IMG/VR virus record: IMGVR_UViG_3300028610_000318
Location: 1-46,258 of that record
Reading direction: 5' to 3' (one strand)
DNA length: 46,258 nucleotides
DNA from: a virus
Positions 14,702-21,374 of the stretch are shown piece by piece. The translations under genes and the position numbers were made by a program. Under the pieces are notes generated by a model. That model ran no database searches, was not told the DNA's origin, and saw only the letters and a program-made list of their open reading frames with translations. Each line of letters opens with the position of its first letter. Within the stretch, counting starts at the first letter, position 1.

Positions 14702-14789
14702 AAGTTAAGCCCCCGGACAGCTTCAACCGATCAAAGACAAAGGAGTGCCGGGGACTTGTTATGCTTGATTGTCTAAGATCGGTTTCCAT
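14702..14789 (-). ncRNA. Pseudoknot-type leader RNA, copy L1, with terminator helix
   Basis: The RNA starts with ATG at 14789. AACCGATC plus GACAA (14777-14784 and 14769-14773) pair with TTGTC plus GATCGGTT (14736-14740 and 14725-14732). The second strand lies inside the loop of a 10-bp helix, AAGTCCCCGG (14748-14757) with CCGGGGGCTT (14707-14716), which is followed by TTTT and then GGAG. A 33-codon frame opens at +1 and its TGA overlaps the next ATG. The two helices may compete, giving terminated and read-through states. Confidence 0.7.
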
Positions 14790-14795
14790 ATATAT

Positions 14796-14823
14796 ACTAT
14801 ACAACATTTTCAAGCTTTGTCAA
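14796..14823 (-). promoter_or_regulatory. Sigma70-type promoter for L1
   Basis: TTGACA (14818-14823), 16-bp spacer, TATAGT (14796-14801). The predicted +1 is the A of ATG at 14789. Confidence 0.75.
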
Positions 14824-14831
14824 TTAAATAA

Positions 14832-15041
14832 TTAAAATAAATCCGGGACAAGCCGCAACTCTGGACTTGTGAGGGAGCTTGCCCCGGTTGGCGGCGTTAT
14901 GGTGTCGTCACAACAACCACAATTTAAACAACATCTTACAACAAAGCATTTCAGCAAGCTTTCGATGGCGTTTACACGCTCCTCCAGCTTAGCTGGAACT
15001 GTAGTGTTCAAGACAATGAGTTTATGCCGCCAGTGGTTCAT
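14832..15041 (-). CDS. Cys-rich small protein (69 aa)
   Basis: ATG at 15041 shares a base with the upstream stop (TAATG). A helical middle is followed by a five-Cys cluster within residues 32-43. Unknown function; it is the last gene before the L1 promoter. Confidence 0.6.
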   Translation of the reverse strand: MNHWRHKLIVLNTTVPAKLEERVNAIESLLKCFVVRCCLNCGCCDDTITPPTGASSLTSPELRLVPDLF

Positions 15042-15457
15042 TATTCTACCTTTTCCGGTGGAGGCAATTGCACTTGCCATGTATCCATACACCAGTGATT
15101 GATATTGTTCAGCCATTCTACATATCCATCCCTGCCAATAGACTCAGACGATACAGGGTTGGGGACGAGTTTCCCGCCGATTTCTTTAGGCGTTCCGGGC
15201 AGAAACTCATCCCGTAACCACCTGTGCATACCTGCATTTGTATAAACTATCCCGCAATTAGATTTGAATTGCTCTATCATAAATTTAGTTACGGGGCCGT
15301 GCAGGTACTTGCGCATCTGGTCGTAATCCCATTCGATTCTCTTGCGAACCAATACCTCGCCATTCTTAATTTGGAGCATAGCTTTTTTGAGGCCGATCCA
15401 GTCAACATCAACTATGTGGTACGCTTCGCTTTTAAATGAGAATTTAGTCTGTATCAT
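15041..15457 (-). CDS. Conserved phage recombination/replication-associated protein
   Basis: ATG at 15457 is chosen because GGAG lies five bases upstream. The 138-residue protein has the recurrent phage pattern 'YLHGPV...IEQF... MHRWLRDEFLPG..G....P..SSES..RDGYVEWLNNINHW......LPPP', usually found near SSB or recombination genes and resembling NinB-type proteins. It lies directly behind the SSB-like gene, which supports a role on single-stranded DNA. Exact activity is not assignable. Confidence 0.6.
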   Translation of the reverse strand: MIQTKFSFKSEAYHIVDVDWIGLKKAMLQIKNGEVLVRKRIEWDYDQMRKYLHGPVTKFMIEQFKSNCGIVYTNAGMHRWLRDEFLPGTPKEIGGKLVPNPVSSESIGRDGYVEWLNNINHWCMDTWQVQLPPPEKVE

Positions 15458-15467
15458 TTCGTCTCCG

Positions 15468-15947
15468 CTAGAACGGGATATCGTCAACCGGCTTATTGTT
15501 CGGCGCGTTGCTTATGTCTGGATCGAATGGCTCGGCTGGCTGTTGTGTATTCGCTGCGTTTTGCCGAGCCATAGCATCATCGATAGTTTGTTTGTGGTTG
15601 GGATTGACTCCGACAACTTCCTCTTGCTTGATATAGACTCGTATCCCGCCCGTTCTCTTGTCGCCAAATTTCACGGTCTTATCGTTGAATAGTACAATAA
15701 CTGTCCCTATCCATTTATCGAAATCGTCTCCGCTCCCGACAATCTGGGCTATGGACTCGCCATTGACATTATTCAACACAAGAGGCTTGGGTGTTTCGTG
15801 GAAGTTGAGGATGTACTTTTCGTCGGCAGGCTCATTGTCCCTTGAGACATCCTCCAACTTCCATCCCGCGATAGTCACCTGAATAGCAGGTTCGCAATCC
15901 TCTTTTGTTAGGTACTTACTGTTCTTTAAATCTTTCAATCCTGGCAT
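15468..15947 (-). CDS. SSB-like single-strand DNA-binding protein with DDIPF tail
   Basis: A 159-residue protein (ATG 15947, eight bases after AAGGA). The 'YLTKEDC...V.IAGWKLEDV' start, central 'PLVLNNVNGESIAQIVGSGDDFDKW.G' and 'VKFGDKRTGGIRVYI' strands fit a widespread phage OB-fold-like family. The linker is Gln/Pro/Asn-rich, and the last residues DDIPF match the host-SSB tip that recruits repair and replication proteins. It probably coats ssDNA and taps the host replisome, which fits the absence of phage replication enzymes. Confidence 0.75.
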   Translation of the reverse strand: MPGLKDLKNSKYLTKEDCEPAIQVTIAGWKLEDVSRDNEPADEKYILNFHETPKPLVLNNVNGESIAQIVGSGDDFDKWIGTVIVLFNDKTVKFGDKRTGGIRVYIKQEEVVGVNPNHKQTIDDAMARQNAANTQQPAEPFDPDISNAPNNKPVDDIPF

Positions 15948-15989
15948 GTTCATGTTCCTTTCAATTCTTGTTCTTATTCGCGCCTGTGC

Positions 15990-16127
15990 CTACGTTGGCA
16001 GTGGCTTGTTATTATAGCATTCTTCACATATTCCGTCTTCGTCAACATCGACATCCTCCCTGCCACAGTTACCGCAATCACCGCCTGTTGTCCCTGTCGC
16101 TCTTGTGTGTGCGTCCCAGTCGTTCAT
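15990..16127 (-). CDS. Zinc-ribbon microprotein (45 aa)
   Basis: ATG at 16127 with GGAG seven bases upstream. CGNC and CEEC pairs form a minimal zinc ribbon. It overlaps the 3' end of the out-of-frame gene 16078-16242 by 50 bp. Confidence 0.65.
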   Translation of the reverse strand: MNDWDAHTRATGTTGGDCGNCGREDVDVDEDGICEECYNNKPLPT

Positions 16128-16242
16128 TTTCTAACTCCAATTCTGTCATAATTACAGGTTTTCTTGGGTTAAAGCCAGCACCTTGCCAGTGCTGCTCACG
16201 TTTGGTTTTAGGGTTTGGGGGTGAGATTCTCAAGTCTATCAT
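16078..16242 (-). CDS. Possible overlapping small basic protein (54 aa)
   Basis: An ATG at 16242 opens a 54-codon frame that spans the otherwise empty 80 bp between two genes and overlaps both. The product is strongly basic with a 'NPKTKREQHW' segment and an acidic helix. The ribosome-binding site (AAAGGG) abuts the ATG, which is too close, so the start is uncertain. Codon pattern in the gap looks protein-like. Confidence 0.4.
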   Translation of the reverse strand: MIDLRISPPNPKTKREQHWQGAGFNPRKPVIMTELELENERLGRTHKSDRDNRR

Positions 16243-16792
16243 CCCTTTCTTGTAAATGTTTTAATTTTCGTATAGCTCCAGATTCTAGTTGCCCTACTCT
16301 TGCTGGTGATAACTTCATAGCCTTTGCTGTCTCTATCAGGCTTAACCCAACTCTGTTTTCAAATCCGAATCGTAACTTTAGCACTCTGGTTTGGGCTTCT
16401 GTTAAATATTTAAAATGCTCTTTGATAATATGAGATACAGCATCTTCTATCAATATACTTTCGTCGGGGCTTGGAAGAATAAAGTTATGTTGCCTGCAAC
16501 CTGATTCGAGTAACACTTTTGGGGATATACTGAAAGTCTTTTCAATGGTTTCGGTTCGGTGCTTCACGAGTTCTGGCGTCATTATATCATCAGGTGATAC
16601 ACCCATTCTTGCAGACATCGAAAGAACTCTATCTTCATTGAACGAGGCAGGATAACAAAGTTTTTCTAGGGACATCCATGCGCTTTTTGGTATACCGACA
16701 GCCTCCGCAGCTTCGCCTTGTGTGTAATCTCTTTCTTGTCGCCAAGCCAGCATTGCATCATTCCGAAGACTTAGCCTTGCCTGCAACCTCAT
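16208..16792 (-). CDS. HTH (Xre-type) fused to sigma70 region 4: phage transcription regulator
   Basis: A 194-residue protein. Residues 12-75 form an Xre/Cro-type helix-turn-helix (LAWRQERDYTQGEAAEAVGI...). Residues 128-182 match sigma70 region 4 (LTEAQTRVLKLRFGF......SLIETAKAMKLSPARVGQLE..AIRKLKHL), the part that reads -35 boxes. Regions 2 and 3 of a full sigma factor are absent. A protein of this kind may redirect host RNA polymerase or act as an activator/repressor of phage promoters. The only obvious transcription regulator in the genome. Confidence 0.8.
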   Translation of the reverse strand: MRLQARLSLRNDAMLAWRQERDYTQGEAAEAVGIPKSAWMSLEKLCYPASFNEDRVLSMSARMGVSPDDIMTPELVKHRTETIEKTFSISPKVLLESGCRQHNFILPSPDESILIEDAVSHIIKEHFKYLTEAQTRVLKLRFGFENRVGLSLIETAKAMKLSPARVGQLESGAIRKLKHLQERDDRLENLTPKP

Positions 16793-16983
16793 TATTTCTC
16801 CTTTTCACATTCTACACAAAACCAGTTCTGTTCGCCACAAGGCCCTTTCCACCAATTCATTCTACCATGCTTGGCGCAGGTGGGTATGTCCTGGATTTCA
16901 TCGTCTTTCAGGCCTACAGTCCAATCCTTTGCCGATTCCCTGTCACGCTCTCTTGCGTAGCCTTGTTGTTCTATGAGGGCCAT
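16792..16983 (-). CDS. Zinc-ribbon small protein (63 aa)
   Basis: ATG at 16983 shares a base with the upstream TAA. A helical, charged N-terminus is followed by CxxH...C...CxxC, a zinc ribbon. It ends one base before the HTH-sigma4 gene start, so the two are probably co-expressed. Confidence 0.65.
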   Translation of the reverse strand: MALIEQQGYARERDRESAKDWTVGLKDDEIQDIPTCAKHGRMNWWKGPCGEQNWFCVECEKEK

Positions 16984-17444
16984 TATTTGCCGATTTTCCA
17001 GACAGGCTTGTCTATACAATTATAAGGTATTACGGTTTCGCCGTTGTTGATTCTGACGTTTCTATCAAATCCATCTTTCTTCGGAAGCTTCATTACGGTA
17101 GTGGATTCATCTAGGTAAGCCCTTGTAGAGAGAAATTCCCCCGGCTTCAATTCCTCGTACTTGCAGGGGGTGAGGGGGAGGCCCTCTTGTATCCGCTTGA
17201 GTTCAAAGCCAGCCGTTGACTCCACTTCAAATACTTTTCCGGCGAGACAATAGCCCAACATCTGCTTGCCGTCATTAAATAACAATCCATGCACTTTGCC
17301 TGACTTTCCTACCCAGAACTTAATGCCTGTCGGTGTGAGAAGTTGCGGTTTAGGCTTGTTTGCTTTCGCCATTTCCTCGCGTCCTATTTTATCACAGTGC
17401 CTTTGTAATTCATAAATCAGTTTTTGCATTGTTTCTGAGTTCAT
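16983..17444 (-). CDS. Hypothetical protein (153 aa)
   Basis: GGAG lies eight bases before ATG. N-terminal helix, then a beta-rich body with several Gly/Lys strands. No family recognised. Confidence 0.65.
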   Translation of the reverse strand: MNSETMQKLIYELQRHCDKIGREEMAKANKPKPQLLTPTGIKFWVGKSGKVHGLLFNDGKQMLGYCLAGKVFEVESTAGFELKRIQEGLPLTPCKYEELKPGEFLSTRAYLDESTTVMKLPKKDGFDRNVRINNGETVIPYNCIDKPVWKIGK

Positions 17445-17447
17445 TAT

Positions 17448-17756
17448 TCACTCCGGCCATAATTCTAATGCAACTTTATCTCTATTTTGCAAGGCTATTT
17501 TAGCCCTGTACTTTCTGTCGGTTTCAGGCCCCCAATACCCGTCCGGCTCTGCGCCACACCATATCTGCATTTCCTTGATAGTATGATATACGGGGTGCGG
17601 GCTGATCTGATTTAAGGAGGAGAAATTTGCACCGCACCCCGAGGAAGAAAACTCGCCCATTGCGGGCGTAGGAGACTGTCTTTCCGTAGATACACCAAGC
17701 CAAAACATCGCAAAAAAACAAAGGAATAAAATTACCATTTCTATTATCGTTTTCAT
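17448..17756 (-). CDS. Membrane-anchored protein with peptidoglycan-binding-like motif
   Basis: ATG at 17756 is preferred to the upstream start at 17774. Residues 4-24 form a hydrophobic segment (signal anchor). After a Ser/Pro linker, residues 60-85 carry 'IKEMQIW.GAEPDGYWGPETDRKY', resembling the core repeat of PG_binding_1 domains. It might tether a lysis or entry function to the cell wall. No catalytic domain is attached. Confidence 0.6.
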   Translation of the reverse strand: MKTIIEMVILFLCFFAMFWLGVSTERQSPTPAMGEFSSSGCGANFSSLNQISPHPVYHTIKEMQIWCGAEPDGYWGPETDRKYRAKIALQNRDKVALELWPE

Positions 17757-18241
17757 TTCCCGCTCCTGAAACATACCCAGCCGAGAGTAGCGGGCTTAAA
17801 ATCTCCTTCGTTCCGATGGTAGGCAGTAAATACACCGTGTTCGCTAACCCATCCCATAGGAGAATCCCGCATTTCTTCCAGCCTCTCTTTGAATACATAG
17901 CCGCAGCAACCGTACCGAGGAGCAAAATCGAGAACATACCAATTGTCGTCACGTTGAAATCGAAAGTGCCTTTCACTGTTTCCAAAATAATCAAATTTCA
18001 CCTCGCACAACTCATACCCCTCAAATACGGGCTTGTTTGGTTCTGGCTGGTAGTCTTTGTGGATGCGGTAGACGTCGGCTAGCCACAACGCATCGTTGTC
18101 TTTGCTGGCCCAACCAGTCTCCATGCGATAGATAATACTGGCAGGGTTTTCTTTAATAATCACCCGAATAAAATCCTGATCTTCCACCGATAAAGCATAA
18201 AATCCAAGATCGTTCTCTTTCAATCTGTCAATCTGGTTCAT
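17753..18241 (-). CDS. Hypothetical protein (162 aa)
   Basis: Well-formed ribosome-binding site (AAGGAGAAGAA). Soluble protein with many aromatic residues and a 'RYGCCGYVF' segment near the centre. Its stop overlaps the membrane-anchored gene start by four bases. No family recognised. Confidence 0.7.
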   Translation of the reverse strand: MNQIDRLKENDLGFYALSVEDQDFIRVIIKENPASIIYRMETGWASKDNDALWLADVYRIHKDYQPEPNKPVFEGYELCEVKFDYFGNSERHFRFQRDDNWYVLDFAPRYGCCGYVFKERLEEMRDSPMGWVSEHGVFTAYHRNEGDFKPATLGWVCFRSGK

Positions 18242-18274
18242 TTCTTCTCCTTACGATAAGCCCAATGCGGGTAG

Positions 18275-18676
18275 TTATCCTTTTACAACTGAAGACTTGT
18301 CTCTAAGGGATGGGCTAACAATTCTATCAGTAATATAGCAAATACAACCGCACGTTTCTTTGCCTATTTCTTTTATCCATGTTTTGCGAATCTGGAATTT
18401 AACCAATTCGCGGTAACTTGTAATCCACCCGCGACGGAATAATTTTTTGGCAGCACTTTTCGTTTTAAATGAATGAAAACCCCACAGGTTATCAACGTCG
18501 TATATATCCTGATTTCTTGCTGTATTGAGCCCAACCCTGAACCTTCCGCCATAACATAGAGGATGGTAGCTGCCCCTGTACTTGTTCACAACCTTATATA
18601 CCGTAATCAATCCATTCGGCAATTTTGATTTCATCCTTTTTTGAGTTTTCTTCTTAAATGTCATTCTTATACACAT
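18275..18676 (-). CDS. Basic hypothetical protein (133 aa)
   Basis: GGAG lies ten bases before ATG at 18676; an internal ATG at 18664 is also possible. Very Lys/Arg-rich N-terminus and a Tyr/Trp-rich beta segment. Possible nucleic-acid binding. No family recognised. Confidence 0.6.
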   Translation of the reverse strand: MCIRMTFKKKTQKRMKSKLPNGLITVYKVVNKYRGSYHPLCYGGRFRVGLNTARNQDIYDVDNLWGFHSFKTKSAAKKLFRRGWITSYRELVKFQIRKTWIKEIGKETCGCICYITDRIVSPSLRDKSSVVKG

Positions 18677-18745
18677 TTATCTCTTTCTCCTATAAATTAG
18701 CCCCTGCCCACAAAAATCTGCCAAGACGAGGAGCGGGTTTTCATT

Positions 18746-19402
18746 TTAATCTTCCGCTATAATAAAGCCAAAAGGAGGTACTCCGTCCGCAATTGACTGC
18801 CAATGTTCAAGTTGCCCTGCATGGTAGTAGGGTTTTTGCGGCGCAAACTCAAATCCAGACGCCTTTTTTTTGTCGAAAGCCTCCCATTCATCACCAGTGC
18901 CACAGCCGAGTCTTTCGTAATGCTTTGGCCGGTCGTGATAATCAGGATATTTTTCAACAAAGACAGCCAACAATTTTTCGTATTCTGCTATGTCCGCAAC
19001 ATATTGACTCGCCACCTTGTTATCTTCCATCAACAACCTATTCGCTTCTTTTTGGAGAGATTCAAACGTAGACTTGCTGATGGTTTTTTGGAATTTGTGC
19101 TCATATTGAGCATATAGCATATTATCATAGTCGGTAATTTTCATGCCAGTTTTATTGCTACGATAGTTCCATTGCCGTATAAACTCCCACATAACCGCCC
19201 CTGCTTGAAAACCGGTAATCCCAGCGTTGCCGTGTTTGTTTGCTGCCCACGCCGCCGCTACAGCGGATGCAGCTACACTACAGCATATAGAACCGTAGCC
19301 ATGAGATTCATCCATCATACCATTGATAAAATCTGGCAATTCTTCAATCGTGTGCTTATCAAGTTGGTTATAATACTTATCTCTGAATTCTTTTTCTTCC
19401 AT
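18746..19402 (-). CDS. Conserved phage protein with Ala-rich helix (218 aa)
   Basis: Residues 37-80 contain an Ala-rich helix followed by 'GITGFQAGAVMWEFIRQWNY', then 'YDNMLYAQYEHKFQKTIS', a pattern recurring in phage proteins of unknown role. Ribosome-binding GGAG lies before ATG at 19402. It is the first gene of the long minus-strand accessory operon and follows leader L5. Confidence 0.75.
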   Translation of the reverse strand: MEEKEFRDKYYNQLDKHTIEELPDFINGMMDESHGYGSICCSVAASAVAAAWAANKHGNAGITGFQAGAVMWEFIRQWNYRSNKTGMKITDYDNMLYAQYEHKFQKTISKSTFESLQKEANRLLMEDNKVASQYVADIAEYEKLLAVFVEKYPDYHDRPKHYERLGCGTGDEWEAFDKKKASGFEFAPQKPYYHAGQLEHWQSIADGVPPFGFIIAED

Positions 19403-19422
19403 CTTGCTATTCTCCTAATATA

Positions 19423-19511
19423 CAGCCCTTTCCCGCTCCGGTGACTGCTAAGGCATGGATTGGGTTGGGGCTGGTGTTTTGAAATTCGTAATGTACCTTA
19501 GCAGTGTTCAT
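19423..19511 (-). ncRNA. Pseudoknot-type leader RNA, copy L5
   Basis: The RNA would start at ATG 19511. ACTGCTAAGG (19496-19505) is perfectly complementary to CCTTAGCAGT (19444-19453). CAGCCC (19468-19473), in the loop, pairs with GGGCTG (19423-19428) beyond it (A-B-A'-B'). No T-run follows the B helix, so here the knot would act on translation rather than termination. A 34-codon frame opens at +1 and stops at the ribosome-binding site of the next gene. Confidence 0.65.
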
Positions 19512-19517
19512 GTATAT

Positions 19518-19546
19518 AGCTTACATCACGCTTGGGGGTTTGTCAA
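19518..19546 (-). promoter_or_regulatory. Sigma70-type promoter for the minus accessory operon
   Basis: TTGACA (19541-19546), 17-bp spacer, weak -10 TAAGCT (19518-19523). The predicted +1 is the ATG at 19511, matching the spacing in the other leaders. Divergent to the plus-strand promoter at 19599. Confidence 0.55.
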
Positions 19547-19578
19547 ATTAAATCTGAGAATAGCACGAATTTTTTATT

Positions 19579-19588
19579 CGTATGCGCT
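19579..19588 (+). promoter_or_regulatory. Putative operator CGTATGCGCT (copy 1)
   Basis: One of three exact copies of this 10-mer. The other two (41910-41919, 41974-41983) also lie at a promoter. This copy is eleven bases upstream of the -35 box of the methyltransferase promoter and between the two divergent promoters. Confidence 0.5.
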
Positions 19589-19598
19589 CGTTTTTGGC

Positions 19599-19626
19599 TT
19601 GACAAAGTTTCGGTAGGCACTATACT
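19599..19626 (+). promoter_or_regulatory. Sigma70 promoter for methyltransferase operon
   Basis: TTGACA (19599-19604), 16-bp spacer, TATACT (19621-19626). The predicted +1 at 19633 is an ATG. Confidence 0.85.
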
Positions 19627-19632
19627 ATAGTT

Positions 19633-19713
19633 ATGTTAGTACATGAAACAATCAGCCATTCAAGTCCCACGGGCGCACATTCTGTGCATACTAACATGCC
19701 TGTGGGACTTTTT
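19633..19713 (+). ncRNA. Pseudoknot-type leader RNA with terminator, copy L+
   Basis: The RNA begins ATGTTAGTA (19633-19641). This is the exact complement of TACTAACAT (19689-19697), which lies inside the loop of a 9-bp helix, AAGTCCCAC (19662-19670) with GTGGGACTT (19702-19710). That helix is followed by a T-run and then GAGGTG, the methyltransferase ribosome-binding site. A 30-codon frame starts at +1 and its TGA (19723-19725) overlaps the ribosome-binding site. This is the clearest terminator-type copy of the family. Confidence 0.75.
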
Positions 19714-19727
19714 ATGTTGAGGTGAAT

Positions 19728-20501
19728 ATGCTGGCAATAACTGAGATAAGTAAGCTATACGGTGAGATTCAAGACGGGCTTATGACGAGTCTCTGCAAAA
19801 TAATCCGCATTGGGGAGATATTGACAGAGCAAAAAACGCGGATAAGGCACGGCGAATGGATACGATGGGTTGAGGAAAATCTACCATTTGACAGAACACA
19901 GGCGTCAAGATACATGAAGGTTTACCACAACCGAGACAGGCTAAATGATGAGTCGCCTCAACATTTGACTGGGGCTATGGCCGCTCTTATAAGCCCCAAG
20001 AAAGCCCACGTATCCCATAATTCAGGCGAAAACGAATGGTACACGCCCCCTCGATTCATAGAGGCTGCGAGAAATGTAATGGGCCACATAGACACCGATC
20101 CAGCCAGTAGTCCGATAGCAAACGAAACTGTTGGGGCAGAAGAATATTTCACCGTTGACGATAACGGCCTCGAAGAAGAATGGGGCGAAAAAGTCTGGCT
20201 AAACCCGCCTTATTCACAACCAGAGATATCTCAGTTCTGCGATGCCTTGATAGCAAAGCTGGTATCAGGAGAAGTGAAAGAAGCTTGTGCATTAGTCAAT
20301 AACGCTACAGAGACAGTATTCGGGCAGCAACTACTTAGTTTATGTTCGGCGGTATGTTTTCCATCGGGCAGGATTAAGTTTCTTGATAAGCAAGGTGACG
20401 AAGGCGCACCGCTACAAGGGCAGATGGTAGTTTACTTCGGTGAAGAAAACGGTAAATTCTGTAGTGAATTCGCCGAATTTGGAGTATGCCTGAATGGTTG
20501 A
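19728..20501 (+). CDS. Phage Dam-type DNA N6-adenine methyltransferase with N-terminal DUF3102-like domain
   Basis: ATG at 19728 follows GAGG. About 257 residues. Residues 1-85 (a 'GEWIRWVEENLPFDRTQASRYM' type helix-turn) match the DUF3102-like DNA-binding module. Residues 95-235 form the phage Dam fold with EWYTPP near 103, DTDPAS near 122 and the catalytic NPPY at 159-162. It methylates adenine in DNA, presumably to protect phage DNA or regulate phage promoters. Overlaps the next gene by eight bp, so the two are coupled. Confidence 0.9.
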   Translation: MLAITEISKLYGEIQDGLMTSLCKIIRIGEILTEQKTRIRHGEWIRWVEENLPFDRTQASRYMKVYHNRDRLNDESPQHLTGAMAALISPKKAHVSHNSGENEWYTPPRFIEAARNVMGHIDTDPASSPIANETVGAEEYFTVDDNGLEEEWGEKVWLNPPYSQPEISQFCDALIAKLVSGEVKEACALVNNATETVFGQQLLSLCSAVCFPSGRIKFLDKQGDEGAPLQGQMVVYFGEENGKFCSEFAEFGVCLNG

Positions 20502-20871
20502 GCGGGGACAAATACGAGACAGGGCCAGATCTACACAAGTCATTGATTATAGTGGCTTGAGATATGGCAAAATCACACCTACGGATATCGATGGGTTAAT
20601 TGAATATAAAGACAAGGCTTATATTTTCATTGAATACAAATCAGGGAAAGCGGAAATGCCTTACGGCCAAAGGATAGCCTTGGAGCGACTTGTTGATAAC
20701 CTCAGGAAACCAGCCATCTTGATACACGCCAGCCACGAGCATCCCGAAACCGAAGATATAGACGGGGCAAACGCAATAGCAGAAAGTATATATTACAAAG
20801 GCAAATGGCATTTGAGGGGGTTTGTGACGGTGAAATCAGTAATCGATTCCTTCTTAGAAAGCATTGGATAA
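20494..20871 (+). CDS. PD-(D/E)XK-like nuclease-fold protein
   Basis: A 125-residue protein. 'ITPTDIDGLIEY' followed by 'YIFIEYKSGKAEMPYGQRIALERL' gives Asp...Glu-x-Lys plus a downstream Gln-containing helix, the PD-(D/E)XK arrangement. Its start lies inside the methyltransferase gene. It could be a resolvase or endonuclease. Together with the adenine methyltransferase it might form a restriction-modification-like pair, but no specificity domain is seen and the small size suits a structure-specific nuclease equally well. Confidence 0.65.
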   Translation: MVERGQIRDRARSTQVIDYSGLRYGKITPTDIDGLIEYKDKAYIFIEYKSGKAEMPYGQRIALERLVDNLRKPAILIHASHEHPETEDIDGANAIAESIYYKGKWHLRGFVTVKSVIDSFLESIG

Positions 20872-20903
20872 AAACCCGCCTGAGAGTGCCCCAGAGCGGG
20901 TTT
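20872..20903. terminator. Bidirectional terminator between convergent operons
   Basis: AAACCCGC (20872-20879) and GCGGGTTT (20896-20903) form an 8-bp stem with Ts on both sides, placed between the plus-strand nuclease gene and the minus-strand end of the virion operon. Confidence 0.8.
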
Positions 20904-20979
20904 CCTTGGAGGAGGGAGAAAATCTTACTTCTTTTTCAGTTTCTTCTTTCTTTTCTTCTTTAACTGGCTCTTGCGTTTT

Positions 20980-21348
20980 TTACGGAGTTTTCCCATCGTC
21001 TGGCTCCCATCTAATTACAGTGTCATATATTCTATTTACTTTTTCAGACTGCTTGATCTGTTCGGTTTGAAGGCTTTTAAGTAATCCGATCTGCTGTTGG
21101 TACAGAATTTCGTTTCGGTGCATTCGTTCTATAATGGCTATATGCTCCTTAGAGTTTTCGCCCTTATGTGTTTCCAGTTTATCCATAAACTTCTTGTCTG
21201 TGTCCGAGAGAACAACTACGGCATCTTCTGTGTGGGTAATCCTTGTGTCACGGGCGCTGTTCCCCTGCCCCACTGCATAGATAACTCCACCTGCCACTAC
21301 TATAAAACCTGCAAGTTTCAACCACTTATCCATTGCTTCTTTTGCCAT
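20980..21348 (-). CDS. Membrane-anchored coiled-coil protein (holin/spanin-like candidate)
   Basis: A 122-residue protein. Residues 10-27 form one transmembrane segment, followed by a long charged helix/coiled coil (30-105) and an acidic tail. The last gene of the virion operon often encodes lysis functions in podoviruses, so a holin or inner-membrane spanin role is plausible. An uncharacterised membrane protein is equally possible. Confidence 0.65.
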   Translation of the reverse strand: MAKEAMDKWLKLAGFIVVAGGVIYAVGQGNSARDTRITHTEDAVVVLSDTDKKFMDKLETHKGENSKEHIAIIERMHRNEILYQQQIGLLKSLQTEQIKQSEKVNRIYDTVIRWEPDDGKTP

Positions 21349-21374
21349 GATGGTTCTCCATAAGTAACTTATTT

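Noticed and set aside
17524-17994. A 156-codon minus-strand frame overlapping two genes
   Set aside because: It lies in another frame of two better-supported genes and has no ribosome-binding site.
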